Assembly: GCA_040219275.1 (NCBI GenBank)
Contig: JAVJSU010000007.1
Location: 1 to 64,000 of the forward strand
Length of the DNA: 64,000 bases
DNA from: JAVJSU01 sp040219275
GTDB lineage: Bacteria > Chloroflexota > Anaerolineae > Aggregatilineales > Phototrophicaceae
Direction: 5' to 3'
Below are positions 53,466-62,588 of the stretch, piece by piece (position 1 is the stretch's first letter; every line of letters starts with the position of its first letter). The notes beneath the pieces are model-generated. The model made no database searches, was not told the origin of the DNA, and was given only the letters and a program-made list of their open reading frames with translations. The position numbers and the translations under genes were made by a program.

Positions 53466-54314
53466 TTAAGCATTACCATCTTCGAGGATGATCCCGGCTT
53501 TCTCTAATTCATTGTCGATGAGTGCGGCGAAGGTCTCATACGGTTGTGCGCCGCTGATAAAACGTCCGTTAATCAGGAAGCCCGGTGTACCTGTCATGCC
53601 CACGCTTTGCCCATCAGAGCGGTCAATAATCACGTCATTGATATGCTCTTGATCTTGCAGACAGGGCGTGAAGACTTCGGTATCCAGACCGAGTTCGCCC
53701 GCAAAGCCGATCAGCAAATCTTCGATTTCAGTAGAGGCGAGCGATTGCTGATTATTAAACAGGATATTGTGGAATTCCCAGAACATCCCCTGATCGTTGG
53801 CACATTCCGCCGCCATCGCGCTCATCCATGCGTAATCACCACCTACACCGGGGAAATCCCGATAGACATATCGTATATAGCCGTCATAATGTTCGAGGAG
53901 GGGTTCCAGAGTTTGCTGATAATGCCTGCCACAGAATGAACACAGAAAGTCGCTAAATTCGACGATGACCACTGGCGCGTCTGCCGGTCCGAGAAATGGA
54001 TCGTCGTCTTCCATATAATCGACAACCGCGCTGGAATTAATGTCGGCATCGGCAAGGGCTTCATTCAAAATAATCCGCAAGGTAGATTCATTGACCCCGT
54101 CAGAATTGTTCATGACTACGCCACCAACAGCGATCCCTGCAAAGAAAAAGAGCAGGGCGATAATGACATAATTGATGAGATTTGCTGGCAAGGTGAAGAC
54201 TTCATCATTGCTTTTTGTTTCGCGTACTGGTTTTTCTGCTGTAGCGTCTATAAGGTCGCCACTGGTTTCTGTCATGGGTGCGTCATCTGTAACTGTGGGT
54301 TCTTGCTCGATCAC
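53466..54314 (-). CDS. Membrane-anchored DsbA/thioredoxin-family oxidoreductase
   Basis: The 282-residue protein has a cytoplasmic acidic tail of about 48 residues, one membrane span (YVIIALLFFFAGIAVGG, about residues 50-70), and an extracytoplasmic thioredoxin-like domain. Its redox motif is CSFC in DFLCSFCGRHYQQTLE (about residue 120), preceded by PVVIVEFSD, with the cis-Pro loop GMTGTPGFLINGRF (about residue 240). This is the BdbD/DsbA-type family that forms disulfide bonds in exported proteins. The start is GTG at 54314, with GAAAGG upstream. No DsbB-like partner is seen. A hairpin follows the gene. Confidence 0.9.
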   Translation of the reverse strand: MIEQEPTVTDDAPMTETSGDLIDATAEKPVRETKSNDEVFTLPANLINYVIIALLFFFAGIAVGGVVMNNSDGVNESTLRIILNEALADADINSSAVVDYMEDDDPFLGPADAPVVIVEFSDFLCSFCGRHYQQTLEPLLEHYDGYIRYVYRDFPGVGGDYAWMSAMAAECANDQGMFWEFHNILFNNQQSLASTEIEDLLIGFAGELGLDTEVFTPCLQDQEHINDVIIDRSDGQSVGMTGTPGFLINGRFISGAQPYETFAALIDNELEKAGIILEDGNA

Positions 54315-54436
54315 GTTACGAACCTTTCAAACAATACAATAATCACCATTGTAGCAGAGAAACAACAAACACTTTATCTTGATTTTGTTGTGGAAACATC
54401 GCATTCGTCAAACTCAGACGACCTATATCTCCACGG

Positions 54437-55069
54437 CTAAACGACACGCCTAAAAAGATACATACTCGCAGGTTTTGTGTAGCCAACTCCACGATTGGTT
54501 TGTTCAAGGGATTGCCTGCTCACCGCGTTCCCTGATTTGGGGATCAGGTAGGTTTCAAGATTGGTTTGTATCAGCCGATATTTATCGTTTCGGCGCATGA
54601 TCGCACCCACGAATGTATAGTGCTCGTCAATAGATGCCATGCTTGCATCGCCATGACTATTATTTGCCAGCAGGATGCCGCCAATCTTTAGATACTTCTT
54701 GCAGTGTTGAGAGATAAAGCCTGCATATTGAGAGATGAGTAAGTCAAAGTACGCTTCGTTTTCTTCTGGAAGGTCATCAGTATAGCTTTGCGGATAGAAT
54801 GTGAGCGTTGGTTTTTCTTCATACTGTTTGTGCTTGAGTATGAAGTCCATAGGCTGTGTTGAGCTAAAAAACTTTTTGGCTTGCTTATCAGAATCGATAT
54901 AGGCGGCGACAGGATACACTAACGAGGGCGTGATGTGGACAAAACTGCCCGGATAAAGGACATTTTGAATGTCGTAATGATTGGATAGAAGTTGAAACAA
55001 ATCCAGCCGTTCATAATCACGATCCACGTAATATTTACGGTAGAGTGCCATCGTGTCTTTTTCTGTCAT
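54437..55069 (-). CDS. Uncharacterised protein, possible methyltransferase-like fold
   Basis: A 210-residue soluble protein. QNVLYPGSFVHITPSLVYP, VAAYIDSDKQAKKFF, AYFDLLISQYAGFISQHC and LKIGGILLANNSHGDASMA run in an order compatible with a Rossmann methyltransferase: a strand with a G-rich turn, an acidic residue closing the second strand, and a strand with a small-residue loop. No clear SAM motif is present, so this is only a fold guess. The start at 55069 is taken because AAGGAA lies nearby; a longer reading to 55099 lacks a ribosome site. It precedes the J-domain gene end by about 80 bases on the same strand. Confidence 0.55.
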   Translation of the reverse strand: MTEKDTMALYRKYYVDRDYERLDLFQLLSNHYDIQNVLYPGSFVHITPSLVYPVAAYIDSDKQAKKFFSSTQPMDFILKHKQYEEKPTLTFYPQSYTDDLPEENEAYFDLLISQYAGFISQHCKKYLKIGGILLANNSHGDASMASIDEHYTFVGAIMRRNDKYRLIQTNLETYLIPKSGNAVSRQSLEQTNRGVGYTKPASMYLFRRVV

Positions 55070-55149
55070 GGTGGTTTCCTTGTATGAATCGTTGGACAAA
55101 AATCTGTGTAATCAATACGCGATAGCGAAAATGTTTCCCACTTCGCATT

Positions 55150-55917
55150 CTAGTCATTAGGATTCAGTAGGTCATCTAACGCCCGCATCATGGTAGCATA
55201 GGCACTGTTTAATTGTTGCATTTTATCTTTGGCGCTCGGTAACGCATTCAGGTCAGGATGGTAGATGCGGGCGAGCTTGCGATAGGCACTCTTAATCTCT
55301 ACACGATTGACCGTCGGTTGCAGTTCAAACAGGGCGTATTGGGGCGCGAGTTGCGTAAAAAGGCGCTGTACCTGTGCCGTATGAGCATCTACCCGTGTTC
55401 GTGCGGTGTGGTTGTCACCATCAAACGCGGCGATGCGCCACGCGTCTTCCCGCGTATGGATGCGACTGCGGTGTGTGTGGCAGGTCATCGTGCCAACATC
55501 AAGCGGTTCACCATAGCGGATGCGGCGCACATTGGGGGAAGCGTACGCGTCAAAATGTACCGGATAGAGGAACAAATACCCCATGTATATTTCGTAAGTA
55601 TAAATCGTATTCTGATAAATCGTTAAAATTGTTTCCAGCCAATCCGCTGGCGTATGAAATTGCCCATCTTCCGGCAGAAGCATCTCCCCCCATAAGATGA
55701 ATAAGGTGTAAAAACCTTTGCGAGTATTGTCCAAAAAGATGTGCTTGATCTCATAAGCGGGGATGGTGCGCTCAATCAAATACACCATCACATGCTCGCC
55801 GCCGGTCAGTTCAAGATGGATTAAATCGTTACCATCATGCAAGATTCGGGCGACCACCCCCGCGAGTTCTAATTCCCGGACGAGTTGTGCTCCCACACCA
55901 TAGGTATAAAAGCGCAT
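55150..55917 (-). CDS. Protein with C-terminal J-domain
   Basis: The 255-residue protein ends with a J-domain (about residues 190-252) containing ALFELQPTVNRVEIKSAYRK, the invariant HPD in ARIYHPDLNALP, and a final helix KMQQLNSAYATMMRAL. The first 185 residues form an unrecognised domain of strands (VHLELTGGEHVMVYLIERT, TLFILWGEMLLPEDG) unlike known DnaJ partners. The J-domain would activate a DnaK/Hsp70 ATPase, and the N-domain would select the client. Placing the J-domain at the C-terminus reverses the usual DnaJ order. The gene lies at the edge of a gene-poor region of about 740 bases. Confidence 0.82.
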   Translation of the reverse strand: MRFYTYGVGAQLVRELELAGVVARILHDGNDLIHLELTGGEHVMVYLIERTIPAYEIKHIFLDNTRKGFYTLFILWGEMLLPEDGQFHTPADWLETILTIYQNTIYTYEIYMGYLFLYPVHFDAYASPNVRRIRYGEPLDVGTMTCHTHRSRIHTREDAWRIAAFDGDNHTARTRVDAHTAQVQRLFTQLAPQYALFELQPTVNRVEIKSAYRKLARIYHPDLNALPSAKDKMQQLNSAYATMMRALDDLLNPND

Positions 55918-56084
55918 CAGTCTATCCGCCTCATTGCATTGAAATTTTTAGTCAACGTGTCTTTGCCACCTTCTCGCCCGCATGTGCTGATGTACGCATA
56001 GCAAAACTAATGGATAAATCAAAACGGATATGAATAATCTACCTTTTCGTAACTAACGGTAGAAATTTTGGCAGTAAACCGGAT

Positions 56085-56151
56085 ACCTCACCCCTTCCCC
56101 TCAGCCAAGTTTTGGAGAGGGGTGGATCGCGCTAGCGAGACGGGGTGAGGT
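56085..56151. repeat. Nested inverted-repeat element (three-stem structure)
   Basis: The 10-bp outer arms ACCTCACCCC (56085-56094) and GGGGTGAGGT (56142-56151) enclose two inner hairpins. One is CCCCTC...GAGGGG (56097-56102 with 56117-56122) with a CCAA/TTGG tip; the other is TCGC-GCTA-GCGA (56127-56138). Similar CCTCACCCC-type elements occur dispersed in several bacterial genomes; the copy number here cannot be judged from one window. Confidence 0.6.
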
Positions 56152-56489
56152 TCACCAAAACCGTAGCAATCAATTTGATAGCTCCATAACTTCAGAAACT
56201 TTCAAAATCTTAACCCGTAAAAGTAGAAGATTTCACGTAAAATTGTACTGAATTCTCTTATCTCTATTGTGACGCGTCTTTTTGTTGGTGTGTAGGGGTG
56301 GATAATGAGCAAGTGGTGAAAAATAAACCATCTACCGTCCAAAGCGTAACGATTTTATAACAAGTAATTGCAAGTTATTATGCTTTTTTAGCACTTTTTG
56401 TAGCACAATAATATAGAAGTGGTTATACAACGGTTTGGTTGTGTTGTCATTGTCCTTCGTTTATAGAGTGTATATATACTGTGTCTATT

Positions 56490-56518
56490 TTGTAACAAGT
56501 TTCAGTTTATACTATACT
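56490..56518 (+). promoter_or_regulatory. Sigma-70-type promoter of the large sensor kinase
   Basis: TTGTAA (56490-56495), a 17-base spacer and TATACT (56513-56518) predict a start near 56525 and an untranslated leader of about 135 bases. Confidence 0.5.
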
Positions 56519-56660
56519 TATCATCTATGGTCTGGAAATGTTTCGCAGTACGGCATGATGGTGCTTTATGACAGCGTTGACAGGTTGCATTTGAAGAAGC
56601 ATGTTGTCTTCGATTCGACATTTTCAAGACGATTTCGTGACAAATAACGGGTAAAAGACC

Positions 56661-59600
56661 TTGGCGGTCAGAACGAACATCGTGCGTTCAGCATATCAAA
56701 AATGGCGTGCACTGACATTAGCCACAATACCACTCGGTGTTGCGGTTATATTGTCCATGCAGTCTATTATTGCGCGTGAGCAGGTTACATCGTTAAGTTC
56801 CGATGTGATCATTTTGTGGTGTACATCTGTGGCGATCTTTGTGCTTGCTGATCTGGTCGTCGGTCCGCTGAAAAATGGGCTGTGGGCAGGTTATTTGAAT
56901 CTTAGTGCGCTGGTGGTCTGGTTGATTCTCGGACTATTGCCCGCGCTCTGCCTGGTTTTCATCGGGACGTTGTGTGCGCTCGCTTTACGCTACACTCTAA
57001 GAAAAGACAAATACCCCATAAGTAGCCTGACTTCGATTGTGTTAGGTCGTTTAGCAATCACAGGGAACTCCATTTTGGTCGCCGCACTGGTGTTTTCCTT
57101 CTTTGACGCTGATATTGTCACGATTATAAACACAACCCCGACAGTTGAAAACTTGTTTCCCATCGGGGTGGCATTAGTAGTGAGCTTTTTGTTCACACAG
57201 TTTATTGGCTATTTCCTTGCAACAGGGGTAACCCTCAAGACCCTATTTGATATGGATCACTTCTTCTGGGATGCGTTGCCCTTCGCAGTAACACCGGCGC
57301 TGGTATTCACCTATACGCTGGCAGGTGCACCGGTATTTGTTGGGGTTATGGTACTGGTGGGCGCGCAGATTATTCGTTATCGTCAAGTGTCTTTGGCGAA
57401 GAATTTATTGCTACATCGGGTGCAGGAACTGTCCACAATCAACCGCGTTGGTGCAAGTGTTACGACGAGTTTGGTGCTTGAAGATGTGCTGGCAGGCATT
57501 TATGAGTGTTTGTCAGAAATGATTGACGTTTCCGCCTTTTACATCGCGCTTTATAAATCTGACCATGATGTTGTGGAATTCCCATATGTGATTATGGGAG
57601 AGCGCAAATTTGGCTGGGAATCGCGCCCATTGGTTACCAAAGCGGGCGAAGAGACGGACGTTACAGATTATATCATTAGCACCCGCCAAACCTTACATAT
57701 CCATTATGATAACCTTGCAACCCGTGGATTTACCGCGCCATTGGGCAATGTTTTCGGCGAATTTTTTGGCGTTCCCCTGATGACCGGCGGTAAGGTGATG
57801 GGCATGTTGGGGTTGATGAAGCAAGATGCCTTTACGCAGGAGGAAATCGAGATTGTTCATGCGGTTTCCAGCCAGATTAATCTCGGTGTGCGGAATACAA
57901 TGTTGTACAGCCGCAGTGTTGAACTTTCCCATAACCTGACTGCTATAAATTACGCGTTGCAAAATGTGATGTTCAACCTTGATGAGCAGGACGCGCTTCA
58001 ACTGGCGTGTTTGACCGCGCTTGACATTGCGAGAGCGCAAAAAGTGGTCGTTTTCCTGCAAAACCAAGAACGCTCGGTGCCAACGCATGTTGCGTATTCC
58101 GTTGGCTTGACGGACGCACACACGGCATATTATACGATGCCCGATCATATGCCGGATGTAGCGAGTGGCAAGCAGATTGCGGTGGCTGACGTGAACCTGT
58201 TAGTGCCGGATGATCCGCTCCGCCAATTAGCGCTATTGGGTGAATTTAGAGGCATGATGCAGTTGCCGCTTAAATCAAACAATGTGTCTATTGGTTTGAT
58301 GATGATTTTCTTCGATGTGCCTTATACCACGGACGAGACGCGTATTCGTCTGTTGGAGAGCCTGTCACATCAACTAACCGCGGCGCTTGATAACTCAGGA
58401 TTGCTTAAGGCGCTCGAATTTTACGCGTCTGAACAGGCGCAACTTGTCCATCTTTCCCGTGTGCTCAACGAAACGCTTGATAAAGATACGATCCTTTACC
58501 AATTCAGCACGATTATGCGCCAGATGATGAACGTGGATCAGGTTCTGGTGGGACTGGTTGATGCCGAGCGTGAGTTACCAGAATTGATCTTACAGCGCGA
58601 CGATGAGCCGGAGGAAATCATCCATGTGGGTGATGTGCCGGAATTACGATTGATGGTCAAACCGCAACCTACGATTTCGCGCATTTTTTATCAGAGCGAT
58701 GCCGAAATCTCCGATGAATTGCGGGCGATCATGTCCGCGCATCAGTTTGGCGTTATTGCGCTCGTCCCGCTGGTGATGTCTACCGGTGTGATGGGAATCG
58801 TGGTTTTCGGACATCATGGGATGCGGGTTTTCACTGATGGTGAATGGCGCATGATTGACTTAGCAACCAATCAACTTGCGACGCAGTTGAACAACGCTCA
58901 ACTTTATGAAGTGACGCAGGATGCTCTGGAACGCCGTTTGGGGCAACTTTCCTTGCTGGATGAAATCGCACGGCAAATTTCTAGCTCCTTAGATCGTGAA
59001 CAGATGATCCGCAATGTGTTGAACGCGACCGGGGTAGCCATTCGCGCTGATCTCACCGCGCTTGGTCTGGTTAATTCTGCCAGCGAACTCCATATCATCG
59101 GGCAGGAATATGTAAAAGGAACGTGGGAAAAGTACGATATCGTTCGCTCGGTAGATGTTGGCGTGATGGGGCGTGTGTTCCGTACAGGGGAGCCGACGAT
59201 TATCGTTGAAAATAGTAACGATAATGAGTATGTACAAATTGGTCAACAGACGATGCACTCGTCATTAGCAGTGCCGATGATTATGAACGACAACGTGATC
59301 GGCGTGCTAAATCTTGAAAGTAGAACTCCGGGTTATTTTACCGATGAGCATCTGGAATTTGCCAAGAGCCTTGCCGGTCATGCGGTGGTCAGTATCCAGA
59401 ACGCCCAGTTGCTCTCCGAACGCCAGAGCCGGATTGAGACGCTCATCAGTCTGCGTGATCTTTCCTTGCGCCTCGTGGGTAATACGGAGCGCAGTTCAGT
59501 CTATCGCGGTATTTTGCGGACGGCGCTGGATATTACGCAGGGCACGTGGGCGGTGCTCTATCAAGTTTATATGCCATCCCAACGCGTCATGACTCTGGGT

Positions 59601-61091
59601 GCGATGCACGACGCAGAAGACATTTTGATGGATCATCCCCCCGAATTGCCGGATGGGTTGTTGCAAAATGTGGTCGAAAATCGTGAAATTCGCATGATTG
59701 ACGATATTCAGGAAAATGCGTTCTTTGAGGGTGAATCGCCAGATTTATTGGGGTATCAGAGTTTGATCTGCGTGCCCATTCATAGCAATAACGAAGCCGT
59801 GCAAGTCTTGACGATCCTCTTCCCCCGGCGTAGACGCTTTACCAATCTGGATTACAATACGGTTGATCTGGTGGTGATTCAATCCGGCAGTCATCTGGAG
59901 AACTTCGACCTGCTGGAGCGGGTAAGTATGGAAAGTGACCGGATGAGCGCCATCCTCGAATCCACCCGTGACGGCATTCTCATGCTGAACCGTGAAGGTA
60001 AGCTGGTGGTCTTTAACACCTCGGCGGAACGTCTGTTGGGGGTGAGTTTTGAGCAGTTCATGGGTCAACATTTCGCTATGAACTTGATGCGTGTGTTGCA
60101 AACCGGCGGCATTTCCGGCAGTAATGAGGAAGCACTCAAGCAGATGGCGCGTGTGTTGCGTCTGGAACCCACTGGCATCACCAACCGCTCAATTGAAATC
60201 CGTGATGGCGAAAAAATGCGCTATCTGGAAGAAGTCGGCTCGCCAGTCTATGACATGCACAACGAAATTATCGGGCGTATGGTCACTTTACGGGATGTAA
60301 CCGAAGAGCGCGAGCTAGAACAGTATCGTGATGAAATTACCCATATGGTGATTCATGATTTGCGCCGTCCGTTGGGGTCAATCATCACCAGTCTGGACGC
60401 GATTACCATTATTCTGGAGGACTTCGGCGAGCATCCATCATCGGACGTGGTGAAGCAGATCATTGGTGTGTCTATGGACAGTGCCAATTCATTGCTTGAT
60501 CTGGTCGATACGCTTATGGACATCGCCAAGATGGAAAAACCGGGCTTTATGGTGCTGAACCCGCGCATCACAGAGCTAGACGAGATCGTGGATAAAGCCG
60601 TGCGTCATCTTTCCAGCTTTATGGAAGATTCCCGTATCGAATTGACGGTCTCTATTCCTGACGATCTGCCGAGGGTCAATGTCGATAACGATCTCGTTTT
60701 GCGGGTAATCCGTAACCTGCTGGATAACGCCATCCGCTATGCGCCCACAGGGGGCAAGGTGCACATCTCCGCAGATGCCTTTGGTACGGATAAAGTTGTG
60801 GTTCGCGTCGCCGATAATGGGCGCGGAATTCCGCCAGCAGAAGCGGAAAACGTTTTCTTGAAGTTCCGCCAGATCAAGGGCAATGTTCCTGCACACGGCG
60901 GTAAGAGCACTGGTATTGGCTTAACGTTCTGCAAGCAAGCGGTGGAAGCACATCACGGCAGAATCTGGGTGAATAACGACGGACCGCTCCCCGGCGCATG
61001 TTTCTATTTCACTCTGCCCATCAATGCGGATGCCTTTACCCTGCCACCGGAAACACAACCCGCACAATTGCCCGTCCCGGAAGCAGAATAA
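56661..61091 (+). CDS. Giant sensor histidine kinase with membrane head, five GAF-like domains and PAS
   Basis: The 1476-residue protein begins with a membrane module of about seven spans (residues 15-245). Five GAF-type sensor domains follow in tandem, beginning near residues 253, 421, 583, 763 and 929. A PAS domain comes next (about 1094-1215: TRDGILMLNREGKLVVFN). The HisKA domain has H in MVIHDLRRPLGSII (about 1230) and the HATPase domain has NLLDNAIRYAPTGGK (about 1350), DNGRGIPP and GIGLTFCKQAV. It would integrate several small-molecule, redox or light cues before phosphorylating an unlinked regulator. The start codon is TTG at 56661 with no strong ribosome site; a GTG at 56682 is possible. 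It converges with the next gene, with only 23 bases between. Confidence 0.93.
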   Translation: MAVRTNIVRSAYQKWRALTLATIPLGVAVILSMQSIIAREQVTSLSSDVIILWCTSVAIFVLADLVVGPLKNGLWAGYLNLSALVVWLILGLLPALCLVFIGTLCALALRYTLRKDKYPISSLTSIVLGRLAITGNSILVAALVFSFFDADIVTIINTTPTVENLFPIGVALVVSFLFTQFIGYFLATGVTLKTLFDMDHFFWDALPFAVTPALVFTYTLAGAPVFVGVMVLVGAQIIRYRQVSLAKNLLLHRVQELSTINRVGASVTTSLVLEDVLAGIYECLSEMIDVSAFYIALYKSDHDVVEFPYVIMGERKFGWESRPLVTKAGEETDVTDYIISTRQTLHIHYDNLATRGFTAPLGNVFGEFFGVPLMTGGKVMGMLGLMKQDAFTQEEIEIVHAVSSQINLGVRNTMLYSRSVELSHNLTAINYALQNVMFNLDEQDALQLACLTALDIARAQKVVVFLQNQERSVPTHVAYSVGLTDAHTAYYTMPDHMPDVASGKQIAVADVNLLVPDDPLRQLALLGEFRGMMQLPLKSNNVSIGLMMIFFDVPYTTDETRIRLLESLSHQLTAALDNSGLLKALEFYASEQAQLVHLSRVLNETLDKDTILYQFSTIMRQMMNVDQVLVGLVDAERELPELILQRDDEPEEIIHVGDVPELRLMVKPQPTISRIFYQSDAEISDELRAIMSAHQFGVIALVPLVMSTGVMGIVVFGHHGMRVFTDGEWRMIDLATNQLATQLNNAQLYEVTQDALERRLGQLSLLDEIARQISSSLDREQMIRNVLNATGVAIRADLTALGLVNSASELHIIGQEYVKGTWEKYDIVRSVDVGVMGRVFRTGEPTIIVENSNDNEYVQIGQQTMHSSLAVPMIMNDNVIGVLNLESRTPGYFTDEHLEFAKSLAGHAVVSIQNAQLLSERQSRIETLISLRDLSLRLVGNTERSSVYRGILRTALDITQGTWAVLYQVYMPSQRVMTLGAMHDAEDILMDHPPELPDGLLQNVVENREIRMIDDIQENAFFEGESPDLLGYQSLICVPIHSNNEAVQVLTILFPRRRRFTNLDYNTVDLVVIQSGSHLENFDLLERVSMESDRMSAILESTRDGILMLNREGKLVVFNTSAERLLGVSFEQFMGQHFAMNLMRVLQTGGISGSNEEALKQMARVLRLEPTGITNRSIEIRDGEKMRYLEEVGSPVYDMHNEIIGRMVTLRDVTEERELEQYRDEITHMVIHDLRRPLGSIITSLDAITIILEDFGEHPSSDVVKQIIGVSMDSANSLLDLVDTLMDIAKMEKPGFMVLNPRITELDEIVDKAVRHLSSFMEDSRIELTVSIPDDLPRVNVDNDLVLRVIRNLLDNAIRYAPTGGKVHISADAFGTDKVVVRVADNGRGIPPAEAENVFLKFRQIKGNVPAHGGKSTGIGLTFCKQAVEAHHGRIWVNNDGPLPGACFYFTLPINADAFTLPPETQPAQLPVPEAE

Positions 61092-61114
61092 AACGCTGAT
61101 AGTACGCCACCAGA

Positions 61115-61783
61115 TCACTCTACAAGTGCGAACGCCCGTACCGGAAATGTGCCGAAATCCTTGACCTTGACCGGAACCGCGTAAAATTTGAACGGTGTGT
61201 TTGCTGGAATGTGGGCGAGGTTGGTCATGTGCTCCACGATGAGGATGTCCGCGCCGAGCAAAACCGTGTGTACCGGACGCGTGCCTTCATCGGTGTTATC
61301 AATATTCAGCGAATCGATGCCTACCAGCGTTGCGCCTCTATCCCGCAAAAGTGTTGCCACTCCCTCTGTGAGAAATGGATGTCCCTCGAAATAGTGATCG
61401 GTCTTCCAATGTTGAGACCAGCCCGTGCGTACAATGATCGCTTTGCCACGTACATCTAGCTCGTTGAAGTAACTTTCATCAATTGCCCGCCCGCTGATGT
61501 TCGTCGCATCAATCAACACGCCATCGAGATGGGCGAGTTGCTCCAAATCCAATTGCGATAAGTCTTTGCCATCGGCGTAACGGTGAAATGGCGAATCAAT
61601 ATACGTGCCGGTATTGGCGACCATCTCGATCTTGCCGATGTGAAATTCTGTGCCTTCTGCATAATGTGAACGCGAGTCTTCACGGCTCAGATAATCGCAG
61701 ATGATAGGGGCGGGCATCCCTTTATAGGTAACAACACCATCTTCAACGGTATGGCTCAGGTCAATCAATTGTGATGAAGCCAT
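61115..61783 (-). CDS. Cyclase/kynurenine-formamidase family hydrolase with altered metal motif
   Basis: The 222-residue protein has the cyclase-family signature region ANTGTYIDSPFHRYADGKD (about residues 50-68) and LIDLSHTVEDGVVTYKGMP at the start, plus AIIVRTGWSQHW and FLTEGVATLLRDRGATLVG typical of the fold. In active kynurenine formamidases the metal motif is HxGTHxDxPxH. Here the first His is Asn and the second is Tyr, leaving only Asp and the final His. Such substitutions occur in a subfamily of unknown reaction. ATG 61783 follows AAAGGAG; the longer ORF to 61903 is discounted. It converges with the giant kinase. Confidence 0.85.
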   Translation of the reverse strand: MASSQLIDLSHTVEDGVVTYKGMPAPIICDYLSREDSRSHYAEGTEFHIGKIEMVANTGTYIDSPFHRYADGKDLSQLDLEQLAHLDGVLIDATNISGRAIDESYFNELDVRGKAIIVRTGWSQHWKTDHYFEGHPFLTEGVATLLRDRGATLVGIDSLNIDNTDEGTRPVHTVLLGADILIVEHMTNLAHIPANTPFKFYAVPVKVKDFGTFPVRAFALVE

Positions 61784-62049
61784 CGTAACCACTCCTTTAT
61801 CATTTCGTAATCTAAATGCACTATAGTGTAGCGGATAAGTACATTCGTGAACTAAGCAATTGAGCAGGGTAATGACCAGAACAATGTTGATAAATCTTGA
61901 CAAATCAACGTGATCTTAAGGGATTTCGCCCGAAACTTAACCTAAGATTAATTGCGGATGGTATTTATCTCTGTATTTCTTAACGTAGGTTTGCTATCAT
62001 AACCAATGCTTACACAAAAACATTTCAAATTAACTCACCTAAGGGAATC

Positions 62050-62514
62050 ATGTTAACACAAGCCAATCAAGATGGTATCGTTCAGCGCGTGCGGGCAATT
62101 TTGCTAACGCAGGACGGTAAACTTATGTTCATCAAACGCATCAAGCCAGATGGAGCGCCGTATTGGGTTGCGCCGGGTGGTGGGGTAGAACATGGCGAAT
62201 CGTTGATGGTAACCTTAGAGCGTGAGCTTTATGAAGAACTCGGCGCGACTTACACCGTCATACGGGAAGCGTTCGTGCTGGAACATGAAAAAGCGGGCAA
62301 GCAACTTGAAGAGCATTTTTACATCTGTAAGCTCATTGAGTATGATCTTGATTTACGCTGTGGACCGGAATTCAACGATCCGTCACGCGGGGAATTTTTG
62401 CCGGATGAGATCGAAATTGGCAAGGCGACGCTGATCGACTTGAACATTAAAACGCCAGAATTGAGCAATTGGCTCATCCAGAATACGCGCCTGCTACAAC
62501 GGCTGGCACGCTAA
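62050..62514 (+). CDS. Nudix hydrolase, ADP-ribose/NTP type undetermined
   Basis: The 154-residue protein carries the Nudix box GGVEHGESLMVTLERELYEE followed by LGA (about residues 40-62), with the lead-in RIKPDGAPYWVAPGGG. The N-terminal RVRAILLTQDGKLMFIKR is a typical first strand pair. It would hydrolyse a nucleoside-diphosphate derivative. The motif alone cannot separate the 8-oxo-dGTP, ADP-ribose or NADH classes. AAGGGA just before the ATG supports the start. A strong bidirectional terminator follows. It is a second Nudix gene, unrelated in position to the RtcB-linked one at 44276. Confidence 0.9.
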   Translation: MLTQANQDGIVQRVRAILLTQDGKLMFIKRIKPDGAPYWVAPGGGVEHGESLMVTLERELYEELGATYTVIREAFVLEHEKAGKQLEEHFYICKLIEYDLDLRCGPEFNDPSRGEFLPDEIEIGKATLIDLNIKTPELSNWLIQNTRLLQRLAR

Positions 62515-62531
62515 ATACACTTCACGTAATC

Positions 62532-62568
62532 AAAGAGGCGATCTGCAAAATACAGATCGCCTCTTTTT
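62532..62568. terminator. Bidirectional intrinsic terminator
   Basis: AAAGAGGCGATCTG (62532-62545) pairs perfectly with 62553-62566, with A- and T-tracts on the outside. It separates convergent genes. Confidence 0.93.
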
Positions 62569-62588
62569 GTTCGCTAGAGAGATTTAGC

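Larger units (their letters stand above)
55918..56660. other. 743-base gene-poor region
   Basis: Between the J-domain gene and the large sensor kinase no convincing gene was found. The region holds a cloverleaf-like dispersed repeat (56085-56151), AT-rich sequence from 56330, and a promoter (56490-56518). A 70-residue ORF at 56435-56647 is discounted because it overlaps the promoter and lacks a ribosome site. Confidence 0.7.

Noticed and set aside
56435..56647. A 70-residue ORF before the giant kinase
   Set aside because: No ribosome site, unusual composition, and it spans the predicted promoter.
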